Shown here: one piece after another, positions 1-8,056 of the stretch
How positions within the stretch are numbered: the stretch's first letter is position 1
Layout: every line of letters starts with the position of its first letter
NCBI RefSeq assembly: GCF_005938215.1
Contig: NZ_VCPD01000010.1
Coordinates: 1-64,000, forward strand
Length of the DNA stretch: 64,000 nucleotides
Direction: 5' to 3'
Source of the DNA: Ruegeria sediminis
GTDB lineage: Bacteria > Pseudomonadota > Alphaproteobacteria > Rhodobacterales > Rhodobacteraceae
The notes under the pieces: generated by a model
What the model was told of the DNA's origin: nothing
Databases searched by the model: none
What the model saw: the letters and a program-made list of their open reading frames with translations, nothing else
Position numbers and translations under genes: made by a program

Positions 1-123
1 GACAACGTCGGCTTCACCGTCGAACTGATCGCGCCGATCGCCATGGAAGACGGCCTGCGCTTCGCCATCCGCGAAGGCGGCCGCACCGTCGGCGCCGGCG
101 TCGTGTCGAAAATCATCGAGTAA
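1..123 (+). CDS. tuf: Elongation factor Tu, C-terminal fragment
   Basis: Only the last 40 codons lie in the window; the gene begins upstream. The readable end contains the EF-Tu domain III signature [20 protein letters not shown] and ends KIIE-stop, a typical alphaproteobacterial EF-Tu terminus. EF-Tu delivers aminoacyl-tRNA to the ribosome. It is followed by a strong terminator and an oppositely oriented acylphosphatase, so this is the end of its transcription unit. A tRNA-Trp gene lies 1.3 kb downstream on the same strand, which fits the tuf copy that in related genomes sits before tRNA-Trp and secE. The identification is secure; which tuf copy this is remains an inference. Confidence 0.95.
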   Translation, partial: DNVGFTVELIAPIAMEDGLRFAIREGGRTVGAGVVSKIIE

Positions 124-168
124 GGCGCGCGGGCCGGGCTTCGGCCCGGCACGCCGTCGAACCAAAGA

Positions 169-200
169 AGGCCGCCCCAACCCGGGGCGGCCTTTTTCTT
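169..200 (+). terminator. Rho-independent terminator of tuf
   Basis: A perfect 10-bp stem (169-178 with 184-193, loop AACCC) is followed directly by a T-rich run (TTTTCTT). A second, UUCG-capped 7-bp hairpin (133-150) lies just after the tuf stop codon. Together they should end transcription from tuf. The main stem could also serve the acylphosphatase on the other strand. Confidence 0.9.
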
Positions 201-229
201 ATGACAACACCGCCTCCCGCGCGGACGGG

Positions 230-508
230 TCAATACGTGATCCGGAAACCCTCGACATCCGGATCGGGATCCGCCGGTTCCGTCACCACGGCGGTCACAC
301 GAGCTGCGCGCGGGCCCTTGTGCAGATCGCGCACCATGTCGTCGACGTCGCGCGCAGGACCGACGATCAGGGCGCGCACCGAGCCGTCGGGTTCATTGCG
401 GACCCAGCCCGAAAGCCCGCGGCGCTCGGCCTCGGCACGGGTCCAGGCGCGGAAGGACACTCCCTGCACCCTTCCGGTGATCCTTGCGGTCAACGCGATC
501 ACATCCAT
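230..508 (-). CDS. acyP: Acylphosphatase
   Basis: A 92-residue cytosolic protein, the normal length for the family, which hydrolyses carboxyl-phosphate bonds such as acetyl phosphate or 1,3-bisphosphoglycerate. The acylphosphatase signature is clear: GRVQGVSFRAW, with the catalytic Arg (residue 19, in SFRAW), followed by GLSGWVRNEPDGSV with the catalytic Asn (NEPDGSV). It stands alone on the minus strand between the tuf terminator and a DUF374 gene transcribed in the same direction, with an 82-bp gap. Start ATG at 508; a second in-frame start is not apparent nearby. Confidence 0.93.
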   Translation of the reverse strand: MDVIALTARITGRVQGVSFRAWTRAEAERRGLSGWVRNEPDGSVRALIVGPARDVDDMVRDLHKGPRAARVTAVVTEPADPDPDVEGFRITY

Positions 509-590
509 CCGGCCATCCTTTCCGCTTCGGACGGCGACAGCATAGCACGGCCGCGGCCCCGCGTGGACCGCGCCGTGTGTCGATGCCGGC

Positions 591-1295
591 TCAGGGCTTG
601 GGCCGCCACGGTTCGCGCCCGACCATCCGGTCCGCCTCGGCGGTGATGTCGTTCATGTGCCGCTCGAGGCTTTGACGCAGCGATTCCATCTCATCCTCGC
701 TGGCCTTGCGCGGCACGGTCTCGGTCCATTCCCGGCACAGGAACACCCCCTCGTTCCGCCAGGGGCGCGGCATCAGCAGCCGGTCCCAGGTTCCGGCCTC
801 GCGCCCGTGCCGGGTGGAGTAGGTGATGCCGAAGACCCGCTTGCCCGAGCTTCGCGCCCAGATCAGCGGCACGGTCGAACAGACCCGTTCCGGCCCGCGC
901 GGACCGTCGGCGGCGATGCCGATCGAGATGCCCTGCTTCATCTTGCCCAGAACCTCGCGCGACAGCGCCACGTGGCGCTTGTGGCTGGACATGGCGATGG
1001 TGTCCATTCCAAAGAGCATCTGCACCCGGCCCACCATGCTGCCCGCCCGCGCCGCCGAGGTGATCGAGCAGATCCGCCCCTTGTCCAGCGGAAAGAAATA
1101 GGGAGACTGCGCCAGCCGCTGATGCCAGAGTACGACGATCACCGGCTCGCCCTGCTCGGCCAGCCGGTCAAGCTCCTCGTAGCCGATGCGCTGCCACCTG
1201 GTGTTGCGGTGAACCATGCGGATATAGCTTGCGATGCGGCGCGCGAACCAGTTCAGCATGGCCTCGCTATCGGCGATCTTCTTGCGCAAACTCAC
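591..1295 (-). CDS. DUF374 lysophospholipid acyltransferase-like protein
   Basis: About 234 residues, matching the DUF374 branch of the LPLAT superfamily of membrane-associated acyltransferases, which act on lipids or lipid A-like substrates. Visible family features are VIVVLWHQRL near residue 55 (the His-containing block I equivalent) and IAADGPRGP near 130, the hallmark DUF374 motif. An AGGAGG directly abuts the ATG at 1304, leaving no spacing. The GTG at 1295 (VSLRKKIADSE) is 9 nt from that Shine-Dalgarno, so it is taken as the start. The exact substrate is not known for this family. No cleavable signal peptide is obvious. Confidence 0.82.
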   Translation of the reverse strand: MSLRKKIADSEAMLNWFARRIASYIRMVHRNTRWQRIGYEELDRLAEQGEPVIVVLWHQRLAQSPYFFPLDKGRICSITSAARAGSMVGRVQMLFGMDTIAMSSHKRHVALSREVLGKMKQGISIGIAADGPRGPERVCSTVPLIWARSSGKRVFGITYSTRHGREAGTWDRLLMPRPWRNEGVFLCREWTETVPRKASEDEMESLRQSLERHMNDITAEADRMVGREPWRPKP

Positions 1296-1399
1296 GAACG
1301 GCATCCTCCTGCTGGGCCGGTGATTGTCATACCGGACTCCTCCGGTGGCGCAACTCGTTTGTCCCGGCCGAAGGGCGGGCGGAAACTGAAAAAAGCCTC

Positions 1400-1428
1400 T
1401 TGAGTCCGTCGTCGTGCTGGCATATCTG
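1400..1428 (+). promoter_or_regulatory. Candidate promoter of tRNA-Trp
   Basis: TTGAGT at 1400-1405 and TATCTG at 1423-1428 are separated by 17 bp. This places a start point about 6 nt before the mature tRNA. It is the best sigma-70-like pair in the 136-bp gap between the DUF374 gene and the tRNA, but the -10 match is modest. Confidence 0.4.
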
Positions 1429-1440
1429 GTGGCTCACCAC

Positions 1441-1516
1441 AGGGGTATAGCTCAGTTGGTAGAGCGACGGTCTCCAAAACCGTAGGTCGCGGGTTCGAGC
1501 CCTGCTGCCCCTGCCA
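1441..1516 (+). tRNA. tRNA-Trp (anticodon CCA)
   Basis: A full cloverleaf can be drawn. The acceptor stem AGGGGTA pairs with TGCCCCT (1506-1512). The D-arm contains AGCTCAGTTGGTAGAGC, the anticodon stem is ACGGT/ACCGT with loop CTCCAAA (CCA at 1474-1476), and the T-arm contains GGTTCGAGCC. The discriminator is G and the 3' CCA is encoded (1514-1516). In related genomes as I remember them, tRNA-Trp precedes secE-nusG. Here the next gene is a minus-strand regulator, so that synteny is broken. Confidence 0.96.
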
Positions 1517-1575
1517 GTTTCCGGACAGTCACCTGGTCGATCCGGCGCCTTGCGCCGCGGATTGGCGCATTGCGG

Positions 1576-2214
1576 CTATTCCGCCGAGCCGCCGGGCATT
1601 TGCGACGAATAGTAATAGGCGATGGCCTGCGCGCGGTTCTTGACCGAGAGCTTGTCGTATAGGTTCGACAGGTGGAACTTGACGGTGTTGGTGGAAATCC
1701 CCAGCGCCTTGGACAACTCCCTGTTGGACATGCCCTTTGACAGGGATTCCAGTATCGCCCGCTCCTTGCGCGACAGGCTGCTGATCGGATCCTGCTGCAG
1801 CCCCCGGACATCGATGAACGGGAACACCATCTTGCCCGCGGCGACATCGACGCAGGTTTCCAGCAGCCCCTCGACCGCGCCCGAGCGGGAAACGAACCCG
1901 GCGGCCCCGGCCTTCATCGCCAGCTTCGGCAGGTCGCCCGCATCGTCGCCATAGACCACCAGCCGGGGCGCGTTATCGTGCTCGCGCAGCACCTCGATCA
2001 GCTTGGCGGCGCGCAGCACCGGCAGGTTCCAGTCGATCACCCCCACCTGCACCGGCACCCGCATCACCAGCCCCAGGAACCCCTCGGCGGTGGCCGAGGT
2101 CGCCACCAGAGAGAATCGGGGATCGCGTTCAAAGATCTCGGACATGGCCGACAGGACCAGCGGATTGCCGTCGGCCAGCATGATGGTGATCGGGGCAGCG
2201 GGGGCATTAACCAT
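1576..2214 (-). CDS. NarL/FixJ-type response regulator
   Basis: A 212-residue two-domain regulator. The receiver domain (about 8-125) has Asp15 and the phospho-acceptor position Asp61 in VIDWNLP. A GerE/LuxR helix-turn-helix follows at about 143-205 (SRKERAILESLSKGMSNREL, GISTNTVKFHLSNLYDKL). The conserved receiver Lys is not obvious: the usual GYLLK region reads GFVSRS. The Thr/Ser switch in the preceding strand also looks replaced (LVVYGDD). Phosphorylation-dependent control is therefore uncertain. No histidine kinase is adjacent. It is divergent from the serine-cycle operon across a 216-bp region with repeated GGGTGGG/CCCACCC elements, so it is the likely local regulator. Confidence 0.85.
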   Translation of the reverse strand: MVNAPAAPITIMLADGNPLVLSAMSEIFERDPRFSLVATSATAEGFLGLVMRVPVQVGVIDWNLPVLRAAKLIEVLREHDNAPRLVVYGDDAGDLPKLAMKAGAAGFVSRSGAVEGLLETCVDVAAGKMVFPFIDVRGLQQDPISSLSRKERAILESLSKGMSNRELSKALGISTNTVKFHLSNLYDKLSVKNRAQAIAYYYSSQMPGGSAE

Positions 2215-2243
2215 CTGTATTTCAGCCTTTCAAGCCGGAAACC

Positions 2244-2330
2244 TACCCGAATGGGTGGGCCTTAATTCGGTACACATCGGTATTCTTGGGCTTTTGGGTG
2301 GGGAAGTACCCACCCATTTGGATACCCGAA
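2244..2330. promoter_or_regulatory. Candidate operator region, serine-cycle operon
   Basis: Three related elements occupy 87 bp between the divergent regulator and aminotransferase genes. TACCCGAATGGGTGGG (2244-2259) is an inverted copy (14 of 16) of CCCACCCATTTGGATA (2309-2324). A second GGGTGGG (2296-2302) forms a perfect 7-bp hairpin with CCCACCC at 2309-2315, and TACCCGAA recurs at 2323-2330. The first element is itself a near-palindrome, ACCC-GAAT-GGGT. This arrangement fits cooperative binding by a dimeric regulator, with the neighbouring NarL/FixJ protein as first candidate. The binding partner is inferred. Confidence 0.55.
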
Positions 2331-2430
2331 AGCAGTAGTAACTTCCGTTGCGTCACTTCGCAAGTCGCGGTTTTCTGCTCGCCAGCCAGAACAACGAGGC
2401 CGCGTGGCCGCCGACGGAGGAATTCTCAGG

Positions 2431-3672
2431 ATGACCAGCCAGATTTTCCCGCAACTCGACATTCCGCAGACGCTTGCCGCGGGACCGGGGCCGGGCAACA
2501 CGGATGCGCGTGTGCTGCAGGCTTTCGCCCGCGCCGGCGTCGCCGACCACATGCAGGGCGACGTCCTGCGGGGCATGATCGAATGCAAGCTGATGCTGCG
2601 CCAGATCTGGGGCACCCGGAACACCTATACCTTCGCCGTCGCCGGCACGGGCTGGAGCGCGCTCGACACCATGTTCTCGGCGGTGATGCCGGGCGACAAG
2701 GTGGTGGCCTTCGTCAACGGCACCTTTTCGGGCATCGACGCGCTGACCCTGCGGATCAAGGCGGCGACCCCGTCGGAACTGGCCGCCAGCCCGCTCGACC
2801 CGCAGGCCGCCAGCGTCACAGTGATCGAAGTGCCGCACGGCCAGTCCGTGACCGCCGAAACGATCGAGGCGGCGCTGGCCGAGCACAAGCCGAAATGGGC
2901 CTTCATGGCGCATTGGGAAACCGGTTCGGGCCGGATCAACGACCTCCGCGGCTTTTCCGACGCCTGTGAGCGCCACGGGGTCATGGGGCTGGTCGATGCG
3001 GTGTCCTCGCTTGGCGTCGAAAACTTCGCCATCGACGACTTCCCGGGCGTCGCCGGCTGGGCCGCGTGCCCGCAGAAGGGGCTCTGCTGCCTGCCGCTCA
3101 CCTATGCGCCCGTCAGCTTCACCGACGCCTACATCGCCTCGCTCAAGGCGACCGGCGCCTATACCTACGTGCACAACCCGATCTTCGAGGCCCGCCACTG
3201 GGGCATCGTGGACGACCGCGACGTCGAGAAGGGCACCTATCACCGGACCCATTCCGGCTATGCGGTCGCGGCCTTCCACGAGGCGCTGCGCCTGACGCTG
3301 CAGGAAGGGCTGGCGCGGCGCTCGGACGCCTACCGGCGCCACGAAAAGGTCCTGCGCGACGCGGTGACCGAAATGGGCTGCGAAGTGACCTCGGACATGT
3401 CCAGCCTGGTGGTGCTGAACCTGCCCGCCGACCTGGCCGGGCGCGAGATGGAGCTGGTGCAGAACTGCCGCGCCCGCGGGTTCGGCATCTGGCCGACGCT
3501 CAGCGCCCCGGTGCAGGTGCGCATCGGCATCCTCAACCAGCTCGACCGCGAGGCCGTCAGCACCATCGTGCGCCTGTTCGCCGACGCCATCCGCGAACTG
3601 GGCGGAAACGTCGATCACGCGGCAGTCGAAGCCCTGCTCGAAAGCCGCTACGGCACCTCGATCGCCGCATAA
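2431..3672 (+). CDS. sgaA: Class V aminotransferase, probable serine-glyoxylate aminotransferase
   Basis: A 413-residue PLP enzyme of the alanine/serine-glyoxylate aminotransferase family. It probably converts serine plus glyoxylate to hydroxypyruvate and glycine. Visible features are AAGPGPGN near residue 17, AGTGWSALD (phosphate/cofactor contact), LVDAVSSLG at 187-195 and the likely Schiff-base Lys216 in CPQKGL. GGAGG at 2416-2420 lies 10 nt before ATG 2431, so this start is chosen over an in-frame GTG at 2404. It leads a tight five-gene operon with mtkA, mtkB, a hydroxyacid dehydrogenase and malyl-CoA lyase, which supports the serine-cycle role. An alanine donor cannot be excluded from sequence. 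Confidence 0.82.
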   Translation: MTSQIFPQLDIPQTLAAGPGPGNTDARVLQAFARAGVADHMQGDVLRGMIECKLMLRQIWGTRNTYTFAVAGTGWSALDTMFSAVMPGDKVVAFVNGTFSGIDALTLRIKAATPSELAASPLDPQAASVTVIEVPHGQSVTAETIEAALAEHKPKWAFMAHWETGSGRINDLRGFSDACERHGVMGLVDAVSSLGVENFAIDDFPGVAGWAACPQKGLCCLPLTYAPVSFTDAYIASLKATGAYTYVHNPIFEARHWGIVDDRDVEKGTYHRTHSGYAVAAFHEALRLTLQEGLARRSDAYRRHEKVLRDAVTEMGCEVTSDMSSLVVLNLPADLAGREMELVQNCRARGFGIWPTLSAPVQVRIGILNQLDREAVSTIVRLFADAIRELGGNVDHAAVEALLESRYGTSIAA

Positions 3673-3686
3673 AGGGAAGAGATCAG

Positions 3687-4883
3687 ATGGATATTCACGA
3701 ATACCAGGCCAAGGAAATCCTGGCGAATTTCGGCGTAGACGTGCCGTCGGGCGCGCTTGCCTACAGCCCCGAGCAGGCGGCCTACCGCGCCCGCGAACTG
3801 GGCGGCGACAAATGGATCGTCAAGGCCCAGGTCCACGCCGGCGGCCGCGGCAAGGCCGGCGGCGTCAAGCTCTGCGGCACCGAGCACGAGGTGCATGAAG
3901 CCTGCGAGAACATGTTCGGCCGCAAGCTGGTGACGCATCAGACCGGCCCCGAGGGCAAGGGCATCTACCGCGTCTATGTCGAGGCCGCCGTGCCGATCGA
4001 CCGCGAGATCTACCTGGGCTTCGTCCTCGACCGCTCAAGCCAGCGGGTGATGATCGTGGCCTCGTCGGAAGGCGGCATGGAGATCGAAGAGATCTCGGCC
4101 CAGCGGCCCGACAGCATCGTGCGCTCCACCGTAGAACCGGCGGTCGGCCTGCAGGAGTTCCAGGCCCGCGAGATCGCGTTCAAGCTGGGGCTGGACCCGG
4201 CGCTGACGCAGCACATGGTGCGCACGCTCAAGGCCTGCTACCGCGCCTTCCGCGAATTCGACGCGACCATGGTCGAGATCAACCCGCTGGTGGTCACCGG
4301 CGACAACCGCATCCTCGCGCTCGACGCGAAGATGAGCTTTGACGACAACGCCCTGTTCCGCCATCCCCAGATCGCCGAACTGCGCGACAAGTCGCAGGAG
4401 GATCCGCGGGAAAGCCGCGCCGCCGACCGCGGCCTGTCCTATGTCGGCCTCGACGGCAACATCGGCTGCATCGTCAACGGCGCCGGGCTGGCGATGGCCA
4501 CGATGGACACGATCAAGCTGGCGGGCGGCGAGCCCGCGAACTTCCTCGACATCGGCGGCGGCGCCTCGCCCGAGCGCGTGGCCAAGGCGTTCCGCCTGGT
4601 CCTGTCGGACAGCAACGTGCAGGCGATCCTCGTCAACATTTTCGCCGGCATCAACCGCTGCGACTGGGTCGCCGAAGGCGTCGTGCAGGCGCTGCGCGAA
4701 CTGCAGGTCGACGTGCCGGTGGTCGTCCGGCTGGCCGGAACCAACGTCGAAGAGGGTCAGAAGATCCTCGCCAAGTCGGGCCTGCCGATCATCCGCGCAA
4801 CGACACTGATGGAAGCCGCCGAACGCGCCGTCGGCGCATGGCGGCAGGATCTGACCCAAGGCACCAAAATGAGGGCTGTCTGA
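3687..4883 (+). CDS. mtkA: Malate-CoA ligase beta subunit (malate thiokinase large subunit)
   Basis: A 398-residue ATP-grasp protein of the SucC type. The N-terminus [17 protein letters not shown] and the nucleotide-binding [15 protein letters not shown] near residues 44-58 are diagnostic. NPLVVTGD and [12 protein letters not shown] mark the C-terminal CoA-ligase domain. With mtkB it forms malyl-CoA from malate, CoA and ATP. SucC-type succinyl-CoA synthetase subunits look alike. The malate assignment rests on the neighbours: the aminotransferase upstream and malyl-CoA lyase downstream. It begins 14 bp after the aminotransferase stop, and its TGA overlaps the mtkB ATG by one base. Confidence 0.87.
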   Translation: MDIHEYQAKEILANFGVDVPSGALAYSPEQAAYRARELGGDKWIVKAQVHAGGRGKAGGVKLCGTEHEVHEACENMFGRKLVTHQTGPEGKGIYRVYVEAAVPIDREIYLGFVLDRSSQRVMIVASSEGGMEIEEISAQRPDSIVRSTVEPAVGLQEFQAREIAFKLGLDPALTQHMVRTLKACYRAFREFDATMVEINPLVVTGDNRILALDAKMSFDDNALFRHPQIAELRDKSQEDPRESRAADRGLSYVGLDGNIGCIVNGAGLAMATMDTIKLAGGEPANFLDIGGGASPERVAKAFRLVLSDSNVQAILVNIFAGINRCDWVAEGVVQALRELQVDVPVVVRLAGTNVEEGQKILAKSGLPIIRATTLMEAAERAVGAWRQDLTQGTKMRAV

Positions 4884-5773
4884 TGAGTATTCTTCTTGAT
4901 CGCGACTCCCGCGTCATCGTCCAGGGCATCACCGGCCGCATGGCCCGGTTCCACACCCGCGAGATGCTGGATTACGGAACCAACGTGGTCGGCGGCGTCG
5001 TCCCCGGCAAGGGCGGCGAAACGGTCGAGGGCGTGCCGGTCTTCGACACCGTCAAGCAGGCGGTCGAGGCCACCGGCGCCGACGCGAGCCTGGTGTTCGT
5101 GCCGCCCCCCTTCGCCGCGGATTCGATCATGGAGGCCGCGGATGGCGGCATCCGCTACTGCGTCTGCATCACCGACGGCATCCCGGCGCAGGACATGATC
5201 CTGGTCAAGCGGTACATGTACCGCTATCCCAAGGACAAGCGCATGATCCTGACCGGCCCGAACTGTGCCGGCACCATCAGCCCCGGCAAGGCGATCCTCG
5301 GCATCATGCCGGGCCACATCTACCTGCCCGGCAATGTCGGCATCGTCGGCCGGTCCGGCACGCTCGGCTACGAGGCCGCCGCCCAGCTCAAGGAGCGCGG
5401 CATCGGCGTCTCGACCAGCGTCGGCATCGGCGGCGACCCGATCAACGGCTCGTCCTTCAAGGATATCCTCGAGCTGTTCGAGAAGGACGACGACACCCAT
5501 GTCATCGCCCTGATCGGCGAGATCGGCGGTCCGCAGGAGGCCGAAGCCGCCGAATACATCCGCGACCACGTCACCAAGCCCGTGATCGCCTATGTCGCCG
5601 GCATGACCGCCCCCAAGGGCCGCACTATGGGCCATGCCGGGGCGATCATTTCGGCCTTCGGGGAAAGCGCCTCGGAAAAGGTCGAGATCCTGACCGCCGC
5701 GGGCGTGACCGTGGCCGAGAACCCGACCGTGATCGGCGAAACCATCGCCAACGTGATGCGGAGGGCGGCGTGA
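4883..5773 (+). CDS. mtkB: Malate-CoA ligase alpha subunit (malate thiokinase small subunit)
   Basis: A 296-residue SucD-type subunit. The CoA-binding Rossmann start reads [19 protein letters not shown]. The [13 protein letters not shown] loop follows near residue 130, and the catalytic phosphohistidine sits in MGHAGAIIS near residue 250. Together with mtkA it activates malate to malyl-CoA for cleavage by the lyase encoded two genes downstream. The start ATG shares one base with the mtkA stop, implying translational coupling. Its own TGA overlaps the next start in the same way. Confidence 0.88.
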   Translation: MSILLDRDSRVIVQGITGRMARFHTREMLDYGTNVVGGVVPGKGGETVEGVPVFDTVKQAVEATGADASLVFVPPPFAADSIMEAADGGIRYCVCITDGIPAQDMILVKRYMYRYPKDKRMILTGPNCAGTISPGKAILGIMPGHIYLPGNVGIVGRSGTLGYEAAAQLKERGIGVSTSVGIGGDPINGSSFKDILELFEKDDDTHVIALIGEIGGPQEAEAAEYIRDHVTKPVIAYVAGMTAPKGRTMGHAGAIISAFGESASEKVEILTAAGVTVAENPTVIGETIANVMRRAA

Positions 5774-6744
5774 TGGCGAAACCTTCGGTTTTCGTGACGC
5801 GGCGCTGGCCGCAGGCGGTCGAGGCGCGGCTGCTGGAAAACTACGACGCGGTGCTGAACACCGGCGACGTGCCCCTGACTCCGGTCGAGTTCCGCGAGGC
5901 GCTCAGGAAATACGACGCGGTGCTGCCGACGGTGACCGACAGGCTGGGCGCCGACGCGCTGGACGTGTCCGGCGCCCGGACCCGGATCCTGGCCAACTAT
6001 GGCGTCGGCTACAGCCACATCTGCGAGCCCTCGGCGCGCCACCTCGGCATGACCGTGACCAACACGCCGGACGTGCTGTCGGAATGCACCGCCGATCTGG
6101 CGATGACGCTGCTTCTGATGGTGGCCCGCCGCGCCGGCGAGGGCGAACGCGAGGTGCGCGCCGGCAACTGGACCGGCTGGCGGCCGACGCATCTGGTCGG
6201 CACCAAGGTCAGCGGCAAGACGCTGGGCATCGTCGGCTTCGGCCGCATCGGCCAGGAAATGGCGCGCCGCGCGCATCACGGTTTCGGCATGAAGATCCTG
6301 GTGCAGAACCGCAGCCGCGTCGCGCCCGAGGTGCTGGCCCGCTGCAACGCCACCCAGGTAGAAGGCATCGACGAGATGCTGCCGCAATGCGACTTCGTCT
6401 CGCTGCACTGCCCCGGCGGCGCCGCGAACCGGCACCTGATCAACGCCCGCCGTCTCGACCTGATGAAACCCGACGCCTACCTGATCAACACCGCCCGCGG
6501 CGAGGTGATCGACGAGGTTGCGCTGACCCAGTCGCTGATGTTCGGGACCATCGGCGGCGCGGCGCTGGACGTGTTCGACGGCGAACCGCGGATCAATCCC
6601 GACCTGCTGCACTGCGACAACCTCGTGATGCTGCCGCATCTGGGCAGCGCCACCCGCGAGGCGCGCGAGGCGATGGGTTTCCGCGTGCTCGACAACCTCG
6701 GGGACTTCTTTTCCGGGCGCGACCCGCGCGACCGGGTGATCTGA
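5773..6744 (+). CDS. hprA: D-2-hydroxyacid dehydrogenase, probable hydroxypyruvate/glyoxylate reductase
   Basis: A 323-residue NAD(P)-dependent D-isomer hydroxyacid dehydrogenase. The dinucleotide fold is seen at GIVGFGRIGQEMARR near residue 155. The catalytic triad follows: Arg in NTARGEVID, Glu in DVFDGEPRI and His in MLPHLGSAT. In the serine cycle the enzyme reduces hydroxypyruvate, made by the aminotransferase, to glycerate. The ATG at 5773 overlaps the mtkB stop; an upstream GTG at 5770 is possible. Substrate preference (hydroxypyruvate, glyoxylate or another 2-keto acid) is inferred from the operon. Confidence 0.82.
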   Translation: MAKPSVFVTRRWPQAVEARLLENYDAVLNTGDVPLTPVEFREALRKYDAVLPTVTDRLGADALDVSGARTRILANYGVGYSHICEPSARHLGMTVTNTPDVLSECTADLAMTLLLMVARRAGEGEREVRAGNWTGWRPTHLVGTKVSGKTLGIVGFGRIGQEMARRAHHGFGMKILVQNRSRVAPEVLARCNATQVEGIDEMLPQCDFVSLHCPGGAANRHLINARRLDLMKPDAYLINTARGEVIDEVALTQSLMFGTIGGAALDVFDGEPRINPDLLHCDNLVMLPHLGSATREAREAMGFRVLDNLGDFFSGRDPRDRVI

Positions 6745-6820
6745 CGCCGGTTGCGGCGCGGCGCGACACATCCCGGCGGGCGACCGCCGGGCATCCAAAC
6801 ACACCAGGAGTTATCGTGAC

Positions 6821-7798
6821 ATGAGCTTCCATTCATTCGAACAGGCGCCCGCGCGCCTGAACCGCAGCGAACTGGCCGTGCCCGGCAGCGCGCCCCAGAT
6901 GTTCGAGAAAGCGGCGCAATCCGAGGCGGACGTGATCTTCCTCGACCTCGAGGACGCCGTGGCGCCCGACGACAAGGAACAGGCCCGCCGCAACATCATC
7001 AAGGCCCTGAACGAGATCGACTGGGGCAACAAGACCATGTCGGTGCGCATCAACGGCCTGGACACCCACTACATGTACCGCGACGTGGTGGACGTGGTCG
7101 AACAGGCGGGCGAGCGTCTCGACCTGATCATGATCCCCAAGGTGGGAACGGCCGCCGATGTCTACGCCGTGGACATGATGGTGACCCAGATCGAGGACGC
7201 CAGGGGCTACAAGAAGCGGATCGGCTTCGAGCACATCATCGAAACCGCCCTCGGAATGCAGAACGTACACGAGATCGCCTCGGCGTCGAAACGCAACGAA
7301 AGCCTGCATTTCGGCGTCGCCGACTACGCGGCCAGCACCCGCGCCCGCACCACCATCATCGGCGGCGTGAACCCCGACTACTCGGTGCTGACCGACCCGC
7401 TCGGGGACGGCAGCCGCGGCGTTCATTGGGGCGACATGTGGCACTATGCGCTGGCGCGGATGGTGGTGGCGGCCCGCGCCAACGGCCTGCGCCCGGTCGA
7501 CGGCCCGTTCGGAGACTTCCAGGACCCCGAAGGCTATCGCGCCGCGGCCAAGCGCGCGGCGGTTCTGGGCTGCGAGGGCAAATGGGCCATCCACCCCAGC
7601 CAGATCGCGCTCGCCAACGAGGTGATGAGCCCCTCCGAGGCCGAAGTCACCAAGGCCAACCGCATCCTTCAGGCCATGGCCGAAGCGGCGGCTTCCGGCA
7701 AGGGCGCGGTGTCGCTGGACGGGCGGCTGATCGACTACGCCTCGATCCGCCAGGCCGAGGTTCTGGTCGAAAAGGCCCGCCGCATCGCGGCCGAATAG
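6821..7798 (+). CDS. mcl: L-malyl-CoA/beta-methylmalyl-CoA lyase
   Basis: A 325-residue HpcH/HpaI-CitE superfamily enzyme that splits malyl-CoA to glyoxylate and acetyl-CoA. Family features are ELAVPGSAPQMFEKA at the N-terminus, DVIFLDLEDAVAPDDK with the metal/CoA-binding acidic residues, SVRINGLDTHYMYRD with the catalytic Arg, and LHFGVADYAAS. Mg2+ ligands are expected in these segments. AGGAG precedes the ATG by 10 nt. A 76-bp gap separates it from hprA, and a terminator follows, so it closes the operon. The same enzyme could also serve the ethylmalonyl-CoA pathway, whose other genes are not in this window. Confidence 0.9.
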   Translation: MSFHSFEQAPARLNRSELAVPGSAPQMFEKAAQSEADVIFLDLEDAVAPDDKEQARRNIIKALNEIDWGNKTMSVRINGLDTHYMYRDVVDVVEQAGERLDLIMIPKVGTAADVYAVDMMVTQIEDARGYKKRIGFEHIIETALGMQNVHEIASASKRNESLHFGVADYAASTRARTTIIGGVNPDYSVLTDPLGDGSRGVHWGDMWHYALARMVVAARANGLRPVDGPFGDFQDPEGYRAAAKRAAVLGCEGKWAIHPSQIALANEVMSPSEAEVTKANRILQAMAEAAASGKGAVSLDGRLIDYASIRQAEVLVEKARRIAAE

Positions 7799-7824
7799 GC
7801 AAGGCTGCCGCGCCAGCCGATGAC

Positions 7825-7860
7825 AGGCACCGGACCGGCTCCGGTGCCTTTCGCGTTTTG
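7825..7860 (+). terminator. Terminator of the serine-cycle operon
   Basis: A perfect 10-bp hairpin (AGGCACCGGA 7825-7834, TCCGGTGCCT 7840-7849, 5-nt loop) lies 26 bp after the mcl stop. It is followed by TTTCGCGTTTTG. The rest of the 258-bp gap to the next gene shows no further clear feature. Confidence 0.8.
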
Positions 7861-8056
7861 CCTGCGCGGAACCACGGGCACTTGACCATGCGTCACCCCG
7901 CAGGCGCAGCAATCTCCGTGCTTGACCGGAACGCCCGGAAAGAAAACACTGTATGCCACGGATACCCGGCTTCGGAACGGACCGGGTGCGGTATCGGTCC
8001 GCAATGTGACGGGGCAGGCGGTCGCGCCTGACATTGGACAGTATCGTGGGCGAGTC

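Noticed and set aside
1441..1516. tRNA-Trp as a proven integration site
   Set aside because: No integrase gene and no second copy of the tRNA 3' end was seen in the window, so no attachment site is annotated.
2431..7798. The beta-hydroxyaspartate cycle (bhcABCD) as the identity of the glyoxylate genes
   Set aside because: The operon has malate-CoA ligase and malyl-CoA lyase and lacks a hydroxyaspartate aldolase, a dehydratase and an imine reductase. The serine cycle fits better.
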